The notes beneath the pieces were generated by a model that saw only the letters and a list, made by a program, of their open reading frames with translations, had not been told where the DNA came from and made no database searches. The translations under genes and the position numbers were made by a program. From NCBI GenBank assembly GCA_963377175.1, contig CAUJNA010003828.1, positions 75,001 to 139,000 on the forward strand: DNA of 64,000 nucleotides. The letters are read 5' to 3'. Positions 31,000 to 41,899 of this stretch are shown piece by piece (within the stretch, counting starts at the first letter, position 1; every line of letters starts with the position of its first letter). The DNA comes from Effrenium voratum. Its lineage: Eukaryota; Sar; Dinophyceae; Suessiales; Symbiodiniaceae.

Positions 31000-32115
31000 A
31001 AAGGGATACCATGAAGATTGCACACACACACACATTGATTGTTGCCATTGCTCCATCGCCTCGAAGACGTTGGCCATCTGGAACTCCGATGGCGACATGC
31101 TCAAGGACCTTAGTGATTGAATTGTGACGAGTGTCTGCATGAGTTGTCACACTTCATCTCTGGAATCGGCCTTTTCAATCTTGATTTGGGTTAGTTTGCT
31201 TTTGATTGGACTCCCCCTCGTCGACATTAACGCAATGGCTCTGAGCAATCTTTCTCCAAGCTACGCAATGCCTTTGCGGTCTTCGCGCAATGTCGCGCAA
31301 TCTCTCTGCACAATGCCTCTGCTGAGTTTCGAATTTCCGATTGCCTGCAACTTCTGAATCGCACAGGGTACCATTTGAGGATGCTCCCTTTCACCCGAAG
31401 GGCGGCCGCTGGGTATTTGTGTTGAAGCGGATCTTCGTCTGACCCGGGCTTCGGGCTGTACACTGCCTTGCCGCAGCACGTCCTCTCAAAGCAAGTGGGC
31501 CCGCAAACCACAAGGGGCTTCGCGGGTGAGCCCGAGGTTAAAGGGGTTGAATGGATGTTGATAGGGGTTCAATGCAAATTTTGAGATTCATGAAACCTAA
31601 AGGAATTGGGTGGTCTGTACAGTGGATGTCTTGAGAACACTTGGGTGCGGTCCCCATGTTTGTCCCAGATCAGCAGACTGCCCAAACATATCGTTGGTTG
31701 CTCATATGGGTGCTTTTCTCTTGTAGCTGCCCCCTGTGGATTCCCTTCAAAACCACCCCAAAAAGGGGGTACCCTCAAAAAAATAGATTTATCCATATGT
31801 GGGTGAAACAGCGTGAGGGCTTGTGCCAAATGGGATGCAATGTGAGTTTTGCTCGCGGAGCGGTGATGCCTCTAAGTGAGTGAGCAAGCCTTGACTCTTG
31901 ACCTACTCTTCCCACTACGGTTGCCCCTCTGGACTCACGAAACACATTGCAGCTTGTGCTCTTCCCATCAGTGCAGGACTCAAGCAGGGGTTCTTGCATC
32001 ACTAAACGCTAACGCCAAAACTGCGGTGTCCCTTTCTTGCTTGCTGTTGAAGAAGATTCACTTTTTGTGGGTTCAACTGAAAACCCTTGATTTACAAAAA
32101 CGTTAAAAAACTAAA
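31000..32115. other. No gene recognised
   Basis: Short (AC)n at 31,021-31,034, GCGCAATGTCGCGCAA repeats near 31,285 and several weak open frames on both strands. At 31,690-31,810 opposed CATATGGGTG and ATCCATATGTGGG may mark another inverted-repeat element. Confidence 0.4.
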
Positions 32116-32120
32116 GATCC

Positions 32121-32242
32121 TAGGTTCTTCAGTAGAGGGGTCAGAATAAGGGTACCCCTTTTTTCTGTAGTCTATTTTAGTAGGGGACCGGGGAACCCTC
32201 CCCCAAAAAACGGGTGAGAAAGGACACTACTGGGGGACCTAG
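32121..32242 (+). repeat. F1 element, copy 6, with 4-bp target-site duplication
   Basis: CTAGGTTCTTCAGTAGAGG to CTACTGGGGGACCTAG, flanked on both sides by GATC. Carries a short internal duplication (GGGGACCGGGGAACC). Confidence 0.85.
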
Positions 32243-32949
32243 GATCCAACCCAATAACAAGTTCGCTTTGATCCGATGGGTTGAAACTTGACACGTCCGA
32301 AATCTGTTTATGAGCGCCGAAATGAAACCCTTTGATCCGAGGCATCAAACAATGTCCAGCAAACTCCCCCAAAGGATGCTTCGGACTGTCCACGTCCACC
32401 CCGTTGGGATGAGTATTCTTCTCCCAAAACGCCCGGCTTTCCTTTTTGGTTTCCGTCCTCAAAGGCTCCAAGGGTAGCCTCGAAACAGCGCCCAAAGGAT
32501 ACGAAGCCTTAGCAACGCTTCAAATAGGGTCTGGTGTTTTCTCTGTCCCAATGCTCCCATTCGCTCAAAGTGATGGACACTCAGCTGGCTGGCGGGCAAA
32601 TCTGGTGCCGAATAGGGTGGAAAATCTAAAGAACTACCCATCTGCAGCTGCTTTTCTTCTCCCAGAATCTAACTACGACGCACCCTCTGAACCTTGCTGC
32701 CGTGGCCTATGATTTGAGTTTCCCAACATGTGGGACCACTGGCTTCCTTTTTAATGTAAACCGCTTGATTAATAGGGCGTGTTCCACTTAAAGTGGGAAG
32801 CCCTGCGCTTGAGGAAGCACCCGTTGGTCGATATCACCAAGAAGGGGGGATCGCCTATCATGGTTGCTCCAAACGACGGGACAAGGGTAGATGTTTGTTC
32901 TTTGTAGAGGAAAAGCAAGGTAAGTCCACTTCTTATCCTTGTGGCTTCT

Positions 32950-33115
32950 TTTGAAGGCTCAAGGCAACTCCCCACTTTTGGCCGAATTTTAGAAGCACCG
33001 CACACGAAATCGCGCGAACTCGCACAACCAAAACATGCCTCGAGCTGCATGTAGGCCATCCGGTGCCGTTCCTGCGTGAAAACGGATTCGCAAACGGGGT
33101 ACCAGGAGCGACCAA
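32950..33115 (-). CDS. Exon candidate, unknown protein
   Basis: Minus frame WYPVCESVFTQERHRMAYMQ, then LEACFGCASSRDFVCGASKI, then PKVGSCLEPSKEATRIRS. Cysteine-containing, balanced composition and more GC-rich than its flanks. The frame stays open to 32,769. No family was recognised. Confidence 0.35.
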
Positions 33116-33396
33116 GGGGTCCTTGACGTCTTTTTTCAGGGACCCCCCCCCCAAACAAAAGAGGTACTAACTCCAAAAAAGACGAGCCACCCACATTTTG
33201 AACCATCACCCTTGCTGAAATAGATCCGCCGACCCCTTTCTCCAAAGGGGAGGCGCATGGGAAGGGTTTGGGTGATGGTTCACAGCATCCGGGTCATTGT
33301 CAAAACCCATTAGACCCGACCGGAAATGCAGACGATGCGTTGTCATAATTGTCATGATAACTGCTGCTGATGCTGGGGATGCAAAGTGATTGATGC

Positions 33397-33490
33397 TGAG
33401 GAAATCATCATCATCATCATCATGCTGGGGATGCATAGTGATGATGTTAACTGCTGGTGATGCTGAGGATGCGGAGTGATGATTATCATC

Positions 33491-33524
<34 letters not shown>

Positions 33525-33870
33525 TGATGAGGAACACGATGATGAAAATGATCATCATTTTCATCATGTTCATCGTCAAACTGTGGTGAACATGATGATG
33601 ATGATGATGAACATGATGCTGAAAATGATGATGGTGGTGTTTGTTCATCATCATCATCATCATCATCATGTTCATCATCATCATGTTCATCATCATCGTC
33701 ATCATCATCATCATCATCATTTTCATCATCATGTTCATGTGTGCCGTTAGACCTGACTTGAAATGCAGGGGATGCATAGTCATGATTGTCATAATAACTG
33801 CTGGTGATGCAGGGGTGCATAGTTCATCATCTTCATGATCATCATCACCATCACCATCTGATTGCATCCC
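33397..33870 (+). repeat. (ATG/CAT)n trinucleotide block
   Basis: About 470 bp dominated by ATGATG on the left and CATCAT on the right, interspersed with TGCTGATGCTGGGGATGCA units. The halves are complementary, so the block can fold on itself near 33,600. D-, H- and M-rich frames on both strands are artefacts. Confidence 0.9.
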
Positions 33871-34089
33871 GATGGTGTTTCTAGCGGCTTACTTCTCGCG
33901 AAGACGAAGCGATGACACAATGTCCACACTTCGCATCCACAGCAATACATCGAAGTCTTGAGAACAAAAAAAAGGCTCCCAACATGGTTTTCCTGCCCGA
34001 GTTTCCACACATCCGGGGCACTTCTTGTAAAATTCAACAAGGTGCTTATTATCCTGCGAACTTATCCCGCAGTGGCTTGCTTGAGATGC

Positions 34090-34360
34090 AGGGAAGGCGT
34101 CGTCATAATTATCAGAACAACTCCTGGTGATGCTAAAAATGCAAAGTAACAATTATCATCATAACTGCTGGCGATGATGCGAATGCATAGTAATAATTCT
34201 CAGCATCCTTAATGTTGGGTAAAAACTGCATCATCAAAAACATCATCATTTTCGTACTGCTCCTTAAGTGTGCCGTTAAACCCGACCAAAAATGCGTAGT
34301 CACAATTGTCATAATAACGTCCCCTGTCAGCAAGCAGGGGCCGGCGGCACGGGACGGCAG
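34090..34360. repeat. Related GATGCAAAGTAACAATTATCATC units
   Basis: Degenerate continuation of the trinucleotide block with the recurring motif GCATAGTMATAATTSTCA (33,770, 34,140, 34,185, 34,295), about 45-110 bp apart. Confidence 0.55.
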
Positions 34361-34375
34361 CCCTTAAATAAACAT

Positions 34376-34386
34376 AATATATATAT

Positions 34387-34417
<31 letters not shown>

Positions 34418-34418
34418 C
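34376..34418 (+). repeat. (TA)n microsatellite
   Basis: About 20 TA units with one A interruption. Confidence 0.9.
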
Positions 34419-35030
34419 TGTGTATATTCAATATGGTTCGTGCATATCCGCCTCCTTCCCCCAATTCCATTGGTGGGTATGGTAGCAAATCACGCTGATA
34501 TGGTTCATGCCCATGACTACTTTACCACAAGGATTCCGTGGTATCACAGGAAGGAGCAGCTTCAACCCTCAAGCCCAGGTGCTGTTTGGAAAGTGCACTG
34601 GTAAATGAAACACCTCAAGCCAAGCTGAAACCAGAACCTATTTTCAACAAAACTACCGACGTCTTATGGGTGGTGCGGCAGGAATGCAACTTGCAGAATA
34701 TTCAACGTCATGCAGCTTCAGGTTAGCGTTCAGGGGGCCCTAAATGGTGATTCTCTTCTTGAAACCCCAAAAAACAAACCCTCTCGCCGCAACCGCCAGT
34801 TTGCATGGATGCGGATCAACCCCAACTTCCTGACATGTCCAGGCCACGATTCCATTCAAAGCCTCATACAAACCGCTCCAAATCGGAAGCAACGCAAAAC
34901 AACGCCCAAAGGTTGCCGTCCCTCCGTTGCAATGGCACAGCGAAATGTGCCCCGGGAAAAATAGTGAGGCAAATACCTTTCCAGGTGCCTTTTTTGTCTT
35001 TTGCAGGTCGGCTTTCTCCTGCAAATATGG

Positions 35031-35142
35031 TTGTGGGTCAAAACCAATGGTACCATTTTCGGGTAGGTGCACCACCCATTTTAGTCTACTTTAGTGGGGA
35101 TTGGGATGTTCAATGGGGCTACGGGCTTTTGACCCATGGCCA
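35031..35142 (+). repeat. F6 element, copy
   Basis: TTGTGGGTCAAAACCAATGG to CTTTTGACCCATGGC. Only about 250 bp from an oppositely oriented copy. Confidence 0.85.
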
Positions 35143-35394
35143 TATATGTACCATTGGGGTTTCGTCCATCCTGGGTGCATCCAGGTAACATCTCTTTGTC
35201 TGTGAGGGACAATGACTGGATCGCCTGTAAGTGCCCAAACTTTGTTGGCACAGAAGTTGGTCCCAAAATCTCCCCTCCCTCCGCTTTCCCCAAATGCTTG
35301 GGGTCAACACAATTTCCAGCCCTTTGTGGGGGTGTTTCCCTTTTGTTTCCTCTCTGAAACCAACCAAAAGAAAAACCTCCAAAAACGGACGCAT

Positions 35395-35520
35395 AGCCAT
35401 GGGTCGGCATCCCGTACTCCCAGCGAACATCCAAATCCCAACTAAAACAGGTTCTAAAATGGGTGGTGAACTCACCTACCAACCAAAATGGGATCCCAAA
35501 ACGGCTTTGACCCACAGCCA
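35395..35520 (-). repeat. F6 element, inverted copy
   Basis: AGCCATGGGTCGGCATCCC to GGCTTTGACCCACAGCC. Together with the 35.03 kb copy it forms a large inverted repeat about 490 bp across. Confidence 0.85.
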
Positions 35521-35762
35521 AATCCCCATGTTCATGACATCAAAGGGGAACCTTGGGAGATCTATGGCCGCCATGGTTCCCCAACCCCCCTACAACCAAC
35601 TCCCTTGCCACTAAAATTGGGAACCCCCCCAAAATGGTTGATGTCCTTTTGAAAACTTTTCCTCTCTGAAACCAACCAAAAGGGGGACCTCCAAAAAAAA
35701 TTGGACACACCCTTGCGGTATCCCCTTGCCAGTTTCCAATCTACGGGAAGCGCTTCCGCGCT

Positions 35763-35823
35763 TCAGTTCGGATCCTGGGAGCGCCGAAGCCGCTCCATGA
35801 GCTCAGCCTCCTCCCGCTCCATC
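35763..35823 (-). CDS. Terminal exon of the charged coiled-coil-like gene
   Basis: The acceptor GGCTCCAG|G at 35,824 leads into MEREEAELMERLRRSQDPN and a TGA stop at 35,763. The single leading G completes the GG left by the donor of the 38.1 kb exon, so the reading phase agrees. Highly charged, heptad-compatible composition matches the upstream exons. No family was recognised. Confidence 0.6.
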
Positions 35824-35859
35824 CTGGAGCCCCAAACCACCCGCTAGGTGTACTGACAG

Positions 35860-35935
35860 GGGGGAGTGGGAGCGGAGGGGGGGGGGGTGAGGGCAAGGGG
35901 GGAGGGGGGGGGATGGGGGGGGATGGGGGGGGGAG
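35860..35935 (+). repeat. G-rich low-complexity tract
   Basis: GGGGGGATGGGG units with G-runs; potential G-quadruplex former, in the presumed intron just upstream of the terminal exon. Confidence 0.85.
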
Positions 35936-36048
35936 GTCGTGTCCTTTTTGGTTGAAAATAGACGGATTTCCCTGGTAGTTGATTGAACCACCAGGTGAAC
36001 CAGGGCCCTCTATTTCTCAACCAAATCAACCAAAAAGGACACCTATGC
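35932..36048 (+). repeat. F12 element, copy 2
   Basis: GTGTCCTTTTTGGTTGAAAA at the left and CAACCAAAAAGGACACCTAT at the right; long, nearly perfect terminal inverted repeats. Confidence 0.85.
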
Positions 36049-36058
36049 CCGCTAGAGA

Positions 36059-36325
36059 GGTACTTTATGTGGGTGGGGACCTTAAAATCAAGAGCTAGGC
36101 AAACTGCATGTTTTAGTCTTTGGTTTCATTTTCTTTTTCGCGCCAGTTTGGTACATTCTTGAGCCACAGCCATGTCTACTTTGACCTTGGTCCCTTGCTA
36201 CCCTTCGATGATTTAGGGGTAAAAAACAAGAACACCATGTAGCTCCTAGGGTACCAAGGGCCCTTCTTACACGCAAAAAGCTCGCGATCGCTGCGATTGG
36301 TAGGGAACGAGAATTGGAATGAACC
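36059..36325 (+). repeat. Composite unit containing an F8-like element (copy A)
   Basis: From TACTTTATGTGGGTGGGGACC through TTGAGCCACAGCCATG to GCCCTTCTTACACGCAAAAAG and GAATTGGAATGAACCC. The whole unit recurs inverted at 59.93-60.16 kb, so a block larger than a single MITE was copied. Confidence 0.75.
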
Positions 36326-37020
36326 CAGGCTTTGGTCCACGAAAAAAGAGGAAACCACCAGTTGGATGGTGTGATAATTTATCTCAGGGTCATTCCAATT
36401 CTGACTTCCCTGCCAATCGCAACAGCTTTCGAAAAAGCCGTGCCAAAAAGGCAGAGATGTTCTCGCTTTCGATCCAGTGGACTGGCCAAAAAACAGCTCC
36501 CAAACCTCGTAGATCTAATTATTCACAGCTAAAATGGTTCAACCCACCCCCGAAAAGTCGAAAGTGCAGGAACTCGGGAAGCGTGTTTGAGGAAACGTTC
36601 AAAAGTGATGCATGACATTTTTGCAGGTATTGAACAACATTGTGACCTATCTTGCGACCCCTTTGGGGGTATGCCTTTGAGCCAAAAGCTTTGTGAATTT
36701 GGGACATCCGGAACTGCGTCGGGAACCCTTGCCAGGCAAATGTTCTGGTATCTCACTGCCTGCCCTATTTCAATTGCGGGCTGAAAGAGGCATTTTTTTC
36801 AAAGCTGGTTTCTCACTGCTGCGAACTCTCGGGCATTCACACCTTAGCTCAGATCCATTGGCATGAGGCTCAAAACTGAGCATTCTTCATGGGCTAAATC
36901 ATCCCATGCAGGGTTGAAAAGGACATGGGTGGCTCGTGTGTTTTTGAAGGTACCCCTTTTCTCGTTGGCTTTTCGAAGGCAACCAAAAGGAACAACCCCT
37001 TTTTTTCCCTGGGGGGGTCG

Positions 37021-37043
37021 TTAATAATAATAATAATAATAAT

Positions 37044-37094
<51 letters not shown>
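37021..37094 (+). repeat. (AAT)n microsatellite
   Basis: About 24 AAT units with a central TTAAT interruption. Confidence 0.9.
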
Positions 37095-37095
<1 letters not shown>

Positions 37096-37439
37096 CGAGC
37101 CTGCCCGTATCGCATGCCCGAAATTCAAAAGAATCAGGGCTTTTTCCTGGTGACCTTTACGGGTTTTTGTGGCATAGTGAGGTGCAGCTAGGAACGCTTG
37201 AGGACATGTTTTGGTAGGGAACCAACGTTCTTAGCAAAGGACCTTTCGATGAAATTGGTTTTTGGTGGACCTCTTTTGGTTTCGCAGCTCAAGGGAGATT
37301 TAAACGTGGTCCACTTAAAACGCTGGTCAGCTGCTCATGCGGGTGTTTCTCAAATTGGGGACCCTGGTGGTTGGTTTCCTGTTAGTTTCCTGCCAAACCA
37401 TGCTGTTGACCCCAGACTAATCAACCCTAGTTTATTCCA

Positions 37440-37544
37440 GGTCCTGAACAGAGAGGTTAGAACAAGGGTACCCTTTTTTCTGTATCTATTTTAGTAGGGG
37501 ACCCCTCCCCCAAAAAAGGGTAAAAGGGCACTGCTGAAAACCTA
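37440..37544 (+). repeat. F1 element, copy 7 (left end altered)
   Basis: GTCCTGAACAGAGAGGTTAG, AACAAGGGTACCC, TTTTTTCTGTATC and GGGCACTGCTGAAAACCTAG. Confidence 0.8.
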
Positions 37545-37666
37545 GTAATATTAGGGGGGTTCCTCTCCAAAAGGATTCCTCACTCAACTCAGGGCCACCA
37601 AAACCTCTTAATCAAACTGGGGTGTATTACTTTAATCCGGAGTCGTCATTACCAAAAGGGGATCCC

Positions 37667-37801
37667 TACTGTGGATGGACGATATCCTGCACCGCTTTGA
37701 AACCAAGGGAGTCCGCTGTTTGTCGGTATTTGCAGGGGAATCGAATCATTCCGTTGGGTGTTTGAGGTGGTGCGCAATGGATTTCGCAACCATCCACAGT
37801 A
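37667..37801 (+). repeat. F4 introner-like element, copy 4
   Basis: TACTGTGGATGGACGATATCC to TTTCGCAACCATCCACAGTA. GT and AG at the inner edge of each end. Confidence 0.85.
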
Positions 37802-37954
37802 TTTTGCGAAACTCTCACGCCCATTCCCCTCCAAAAGTGATGATTCCTCACTCAACTCACCAAACCCTATTAATAGACTGGGGTGTATTCATCTTGAGTT
37901 GTGACCCTACCAAAAGGGGATCCCTATCTTGAGAAACCCTCTCACGCGCTTGCC

Positions 37955-38040
37955 GCCCACCTCACCCACCCACCCCACCCACCCCACCCACCCACCCCAC
38001 CCCACCCACTCCACCCACCCACCCCACCCCACCCACCCCA
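37955..38040 (+). repeat. (CCCAC)n array
   Basis: Pentameric CCCAC/CCCACC array that abuts the predicted donor of the next exon on the minus strand, where it reads GTGGGGTGGG. Confidence 0.9.
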
Positions 38041-38041
38041 C

Positions 38042-38145
38042 CCTCCCCGCCTCTCGATCTCGGAGACGCGCTGCCGCCGCTCGTCCTCCTCCCGCACCAT
38101 GCGCTCGCGGATCACGTCCTTGGCGAGCTCCTGGCGCAGCGGGCG
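38042..38145 (-). CDS. Exon of the charged coiled-coil-like gene
   Basis: Minus strand reads RPLRQELAKDVIRERMVREE then DERRQRVSEIERRG, ending GG|GTGGGG at 38,041. Arg/Glu-rich and helix-forming. The donor leaves two bases that fit the terminal exon at 35.8 kb. The acceptor is either GCTCCAG|C at 38,146 or an AG|G at GCGCCAG|GAG, 12 bases further in. Confidence 0.65.
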
Positions 38146-38208
38146 CTGGAGCGACCCATGGGTTCCAGGGCTACCTTCCACAGGGATACCTATAGGGTCT
38201 CCCCTTAA

Positions 38209-38430
38209 AAGAAACCACGTATTGTTTATAGGGGTCATTCCATTTTTCATTCCCTGCCTATACTCAGTTGTTCAGTGACCCTGCAAAAAAAGGGAACCCT
38301 TTTTGGGGCTTGGACCATTTAAGTGGGGCCTTACCAAAAAAAAGGGAAAAATAATTGGTGCCACTGAACAACTGAGTATAGGCAGCGAATGAGAAATGGA
38401 ATGACCCCTATAAACAATACGTGGTTTCTT
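38209..38430. repeat. 54-bp palindrome arms with an F7 element at the centre
   Basis: Left arm 38,209-38,262 (AAACCACGTATTGTTTATAG, GGGTCATTCCATTTTTCATT) is matched by the right arm 38,377-38,430 with about three differences. Between them lies a complete F7 copy flanked by TATA on both sides. Confidence 0.85.
38263..38376 (+). repeat. F7 element, copy 3
   Basis: CTCAGTTGTTCAGTGACCC to GCCACTGAACAACTGAG, full length. Confidence 0.85.
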
Positions 38431-38494
38431 CTAAGGGGAACCCTAGGTTCATTCCCAACTCCAGGAATGGTCATTCCATACTGAGCACCAGCAA

Positions 38495-38617
38495 CAGGGA
38501 TCCTTACCTGACAACACCTGAACAGTGCATTGTAAATGCTGGTTTCAACCTTTCTTTTGGTGTTGAAAAAGCAACATGATTCAAATGGTTGCAACTTGTA
38601 TCCTTTAAGGAGCCCTG
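38495..38617 (+). repeat. F2 element, copy 1
   Basis: CAGGGATCCTTACCTGACAAC to CCTTTAAGGAGCCCTG. No clear target-site duplication is left. Confidence 0.85.
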
Positions 38618-38739
38618 TTCCATTTCGGCTACCTGGAGCGGTCCCATGTAAACTGGTGGGAGGGTAACTTAAATATAGTGGCTGCATATCCCATTTCACA
38701 CCATTTCTCGAAATGGTGCAATGGTTGGGTGAGCCATAT

Positions 38740-38875
38740 TCTAGGGCTACCTTCCATTTCCATTCTTTCCAGGAATTCGAATCCTTCCAGAAAACCTCCA
38801 GAAACCCAGAGAAAAAACAGCGATCGGTTTTGAAAAGAAGGTTTGAACAGAATGGACAAGGAATCAACCCCTAGT
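38740..38875 (-). repeat. F5 element, inverted copy
   Basis: CTAGGGCTACCTTCCATTTCC to GGACAAGGAATCAACCCCTAG. Confidence 0.85.
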
Positions 38876-38949
38876 TCTATCAATGTCAAGGTTTGAGTCA
38901 CCTGTGAAAAGCTGATTGGACAAGAAGTAGCGGCCAAATCTGCAAATTT

Positions 38950-40215
38950 GGAAGGGACCCTTCAGGAAGCCTTAGGGAAGCCTTGGGGAAGCCTGAGGGA
39001 AGCCTTGGCGGAAGCATGCTTGCGGAAAGCTTCGCAGCTCGACTCTATCAAAGTCAGGGGGTCTCTTAGGTTGAGCTTAGGAAGGCTTAACCTATCTACC
39101 TCAAGACAAAGGGGGGGCAGGGCGCTACAGATTTTCATGAAATCAGGAAAGGAAGCGGACAGAAGGCGACATCCACACTTGAGGGCTGTCATTCTAGTCT
39201 CATAAGGAACCTATTGGCGCGCCAAATGCAAAGCGCCCTCTTGTCGAATCTGTGGTCAAGCACCACGTATCGCATTCGAATCGACGTGCGGGCCATTTCT
39301 CGCGACGCGCACACCCCGTTGATTTATTTTGTTTCGTCTTCTCAAGAAACCCAAAGGGGCGGTTTCCATGCTATCCCCTTTGATGACTGATGCAAAACAG
39401 ATTTGGCCTTTGACTGACATCATATTCACAGCATATTCTCAACATCTGCAATGACACGATATGCCTCTTTCAGTCCAAACACATCTCAGTCAACAAACCA
39501 CGCATGGCCAACCCTATGGGCATCCCGACAAGGATATTTGGGAGGACGCCGTAGGTCATGCTTCTTTTTGTTCAGCAACTTCTCAGAAATGACACATGTT
39601 TCCTCAACTTCAAGAAGTCTTTTCTTGGCACTTTGAGAGAAGTGACTCTTTTCCAGTCACAGTGGCTGCTTGTAGCCCACGACATCTCATTTCAGCTTGT
39701 TGGAGCAGCGCAAGCACAATTGAGATAGATGCCCACCCAATGTAAGCCCTTCTGAGTCAGTTCCGCCAAATTGCACCCATTGCACCCAATACATTTGGAA
39801 ACGCTTCACTTATTGGGGGGCACCAACATGTACAGAAAGTGTGTTTGCCATGACTCAGGATGTCCGAAATGCATGGTCAAGAGTCGCAGTGGCAACTTGG
39901 AGTAAAGTCACATAAACAACTTGTGGGAGTGGCATGAACAACCCTAGGCAACTATGCCGAACAAACGGAACTTTGAGCTAGCACTTCTTTCTTGTGAGCC
40001 AAATTGCTGCTAGCCTGCGGAAAATCAACGACGAAGGGTTGGGCGTCCTTGGTGCCTGCGCTGGTGACTCAACTCACCCAGCTGTGAGTAACCACGGCCA
40101 GCTGTGCAAAAAGCTAGTCACTTGCAAAGCGGTCATTTTTTTCAGTCAACAGCCAGTTCATGGAATTTTCAAGCAACTGGGCTGCGAAAAACCTATCCCT
40201 CTTGGTTTGGTGTGG
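38950..40215. other. No gene recognised
   Basis: Begins with GAAGCCTTGGGGAAGCC repeats (38,960-39,010). The stretch 39,200-40,000 is moderately AT-rich, free of recognised repeats and of convincing open frames. Confidence 0.4.
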
Positions 40216-40221
40216 CAAATC

Positions 40222-40326
40222 CCCCCGTGTCGCCCGGTTGGCGCGGCTTCGGCGGCGCCTGCTTGGCGCCCTCCGAGCGCGCGCGGCTGCGCGCGGCGCG
40301 GTCCATGGCGGCCCGGACCTCGAAGC
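40222..40326 (-). CDS. Exon of the charged coiled-coil-like gene (probable)
   Basis: After the acceptor GCTTCGAG|G at 40,327 the minus strand reads VRAAMDRAARSRARSEGAKQ then APPKPRQPGDTG. Very GC-rich, basic and Ala/Arg-rich. No GT donor is near the end, so a GC or GA donor is needed. It lies between the 42.9 and 38.1 kb exons, but the phases to its neighbours were not resolved. Confidence 0.5.
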
Positions 40327-40450
40327 CGAGGGGCCATGGCGCCATGGGACCCCAACCCAACGTAAGGGCTGACCCTAAACCCTAAACCCTTGACTTCCCA
40401 GAATGCACTTTCCTAGCAGCTCCCCCGTCGATCCATGTTACGGGGCCCCC

Positions 40451-40452
<2 letters not shown>

Positions 40453-40481
<29 letters not shown>
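40453..40481 (+). repeat. Poly-T run of 29
   Basis: Homopolymer; could be the poly(A) tail of an old retroposed copy on the minus strand, but no gene body was recognised beside it. Confidence 0.85.
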
Positions 40482-40484
<3 letters not shown>

Positions 40485-40737
40485 AGGGGTGTGGTCTCCG
40501 GTTTTTTCTCTGATTGTAGGATCAAAGTCACCCGCGTGTGGTGGGTTGGAGGGAAGCAACTCCTAATGACCCCAGGGTTCGGGAGAGGTTTCCCATGAAC
40601 CCCCTACAACAGCCAGAGGGTCACATCCCAAACCAATGCAAACCAAGTAAGGGCCACCTGACCAACGGAGCTGGGAAAAAACCCAGCTGAGAAACACCAA
40701 ACTGGGCCCCAGAAATTAAAGGATCGACACCTTTTGG

Positions 40738-40800
40738 GAAGGGAAGGGGAAGGTTTTTTTCTTTGGGGGGGGGGAAGGGGGGGGGGTGAAGGGATTTTCT
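40738..40800 (+). repeat. G-rich low-complexity tract
   Basis: GGGAAGGGG and G-runs of 8-10. Confidence 0.8.
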
Positions 40801-40854
40801 TTGGGGTTTCTGTTTTTCTTCATTTGCACGAGCCCGCTGCTTTCTGCCTCTTCT

Positions 40855-41305
40855 TTACATCTCTGGTTTGCAGGGCCAAATCAACTTCGGGGGGGAACAT
40901 TTGGCGTGTCCCAAAAATCTCGTCCCGTGCAAAGAGATCTTGAGGCGGGTCTGCGTTCCCTTAAGCATGCCCTCGCAAAAGAAGTCGTCTTCCGGCTGAC
41001 GGGTGGAAGAAAAACCATGGTTGCGAAGATTTATTGCCCATGTCTTGCCCATGTGGCAATGCCTCCAAATTCGGACTCTGTTCGAGAAGCAAAACAAAAA
41101 CAATCGTCTGAAAGGCTGCAGCACCTTGGCGATTTTGCCAGGACAGCAACTGCGATGGCTTGACAAGTTCCTGCTTGCTGCGTACCGTAGGGGCCCATAT
41201 GATTGTAATGGAGCCGTGGGGTTACATTCAGTCATGACAAAGGATAATGATTGGTGCAATGATGTCGCCTATTGTAACCCTTCTCGCAAGCTCTTCACAA
41301 CTTGA
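40855..41305 (+). CDS. Coding-like region, possibly frameshifted or two exons
   Basis: Two overlapping plus frames both look like protein: QRDLEAGLRSLKHALAKEVV to about 41,160, and KPWLRRFIAHVLPMWQCLQI then LSTLAILPGQ-like text and GPYDCNGAVGLHSVMTKDND to TGA near 41,303. This pattern fits a decayed gene or two exons. The minus strand is also open. No family was recognised. Confidence 0.35.
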
Positions 41306-41433
41306 GAAGGGGAATGAACGCCAGCAAGGAAGAAACGAGACAGGACTTCACCTGGGGGCAGAGGTACGGGGTGCAAGAGCCTGAACAAGGGAAGTTGAAA
41401 AGTGTTTGTGATCCACAAGTTGTTAAAGGTTCA

Positions 41434-41895
41434 CTAACTATTCATTGGGCCACCTTCTCCGAGGGGACTGATCGGTTCGATCAAAGCTCCAGGGCGCATT
41501 GGATGATTTGTGACAGTCGCATGCTTCGTGTTTTCCTGAGTTGCATTAGCCTTCCTAAACTCTAAGCAGCCCATCGGCCCATACCGGCTTGCCTGCTCCG
41601 CTCGAGCGAAAGCCTCCAGAACACAATGGCACGTGTGAGAGTCGCGAGTCGCACTCTGCAGAGTGAGGCTGAGCCGTGATCGTGTCAACGACTGCATTGG
41701 GGGCATGCCAGACGCGGTTCTTTCGTGATGATGTTCTCTGAGGATTCGTTTGTCTTGAGAAAACCGTTCTGGCAATGATTTGCCCAACACACAAACGCTG
41801 CCACGTCCTAATGCTGTAACACAGACTAAAAACATGCTAAAAGTTGCAACTGAACAGAACTGCCCATGGATTAAGCGGACTACACGCCCTTGCAA
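41434..41895 (-). CDS. 153-codon open frame, unknown
   Basis: Minus frame with good composition in the middle: ERFSQDKRILREHHHERTAS, then SRLSLTLQSATRDSHTCHCV, then LEAFARAEQASRYGPMGCLE. Could be an additional exon of the coiled-coil-like gene between 42.9 and 40.3 kb, or independent. Confidence 0.35.
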   Translation of the reverse strand: MQGRVVRLIHGQFCSVATFSMFLVCVTALGRGSVCVLGKSLPERFSQDKRILREHHHERTASGMPPMQSLTRSRLSLTLQSATRDSHTCHCVLEAFARAEQASRYGPMGCLEFRKANATQENTKHATVTNHPMRPGALIEPISPLGEGGPMNS

Positions 41896-41899
41896 TATT

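Noticed and set aside
33206..33867. D/H/M/I-rich frames on both strands
   Set aside because: Created by (ATG/CAT)n; open on both strands with mirror composition.
36150..36175. TTCTTGAGCCACAGCCATG as a reversed dinoflagellate spliced-leader relic
   Set aside because: It resembles the complement of the conserved leader end (CTTGAGCCA) but diverges right after, and it is explained by the F8 terminal repeat, which occurs at several loci.
40453..40481. Poly-T run as the tail of a retroposed gene
   Set aside because: No gene-like sequence or target duplication could be matched next to it; a simple homopolymer is sufficient.
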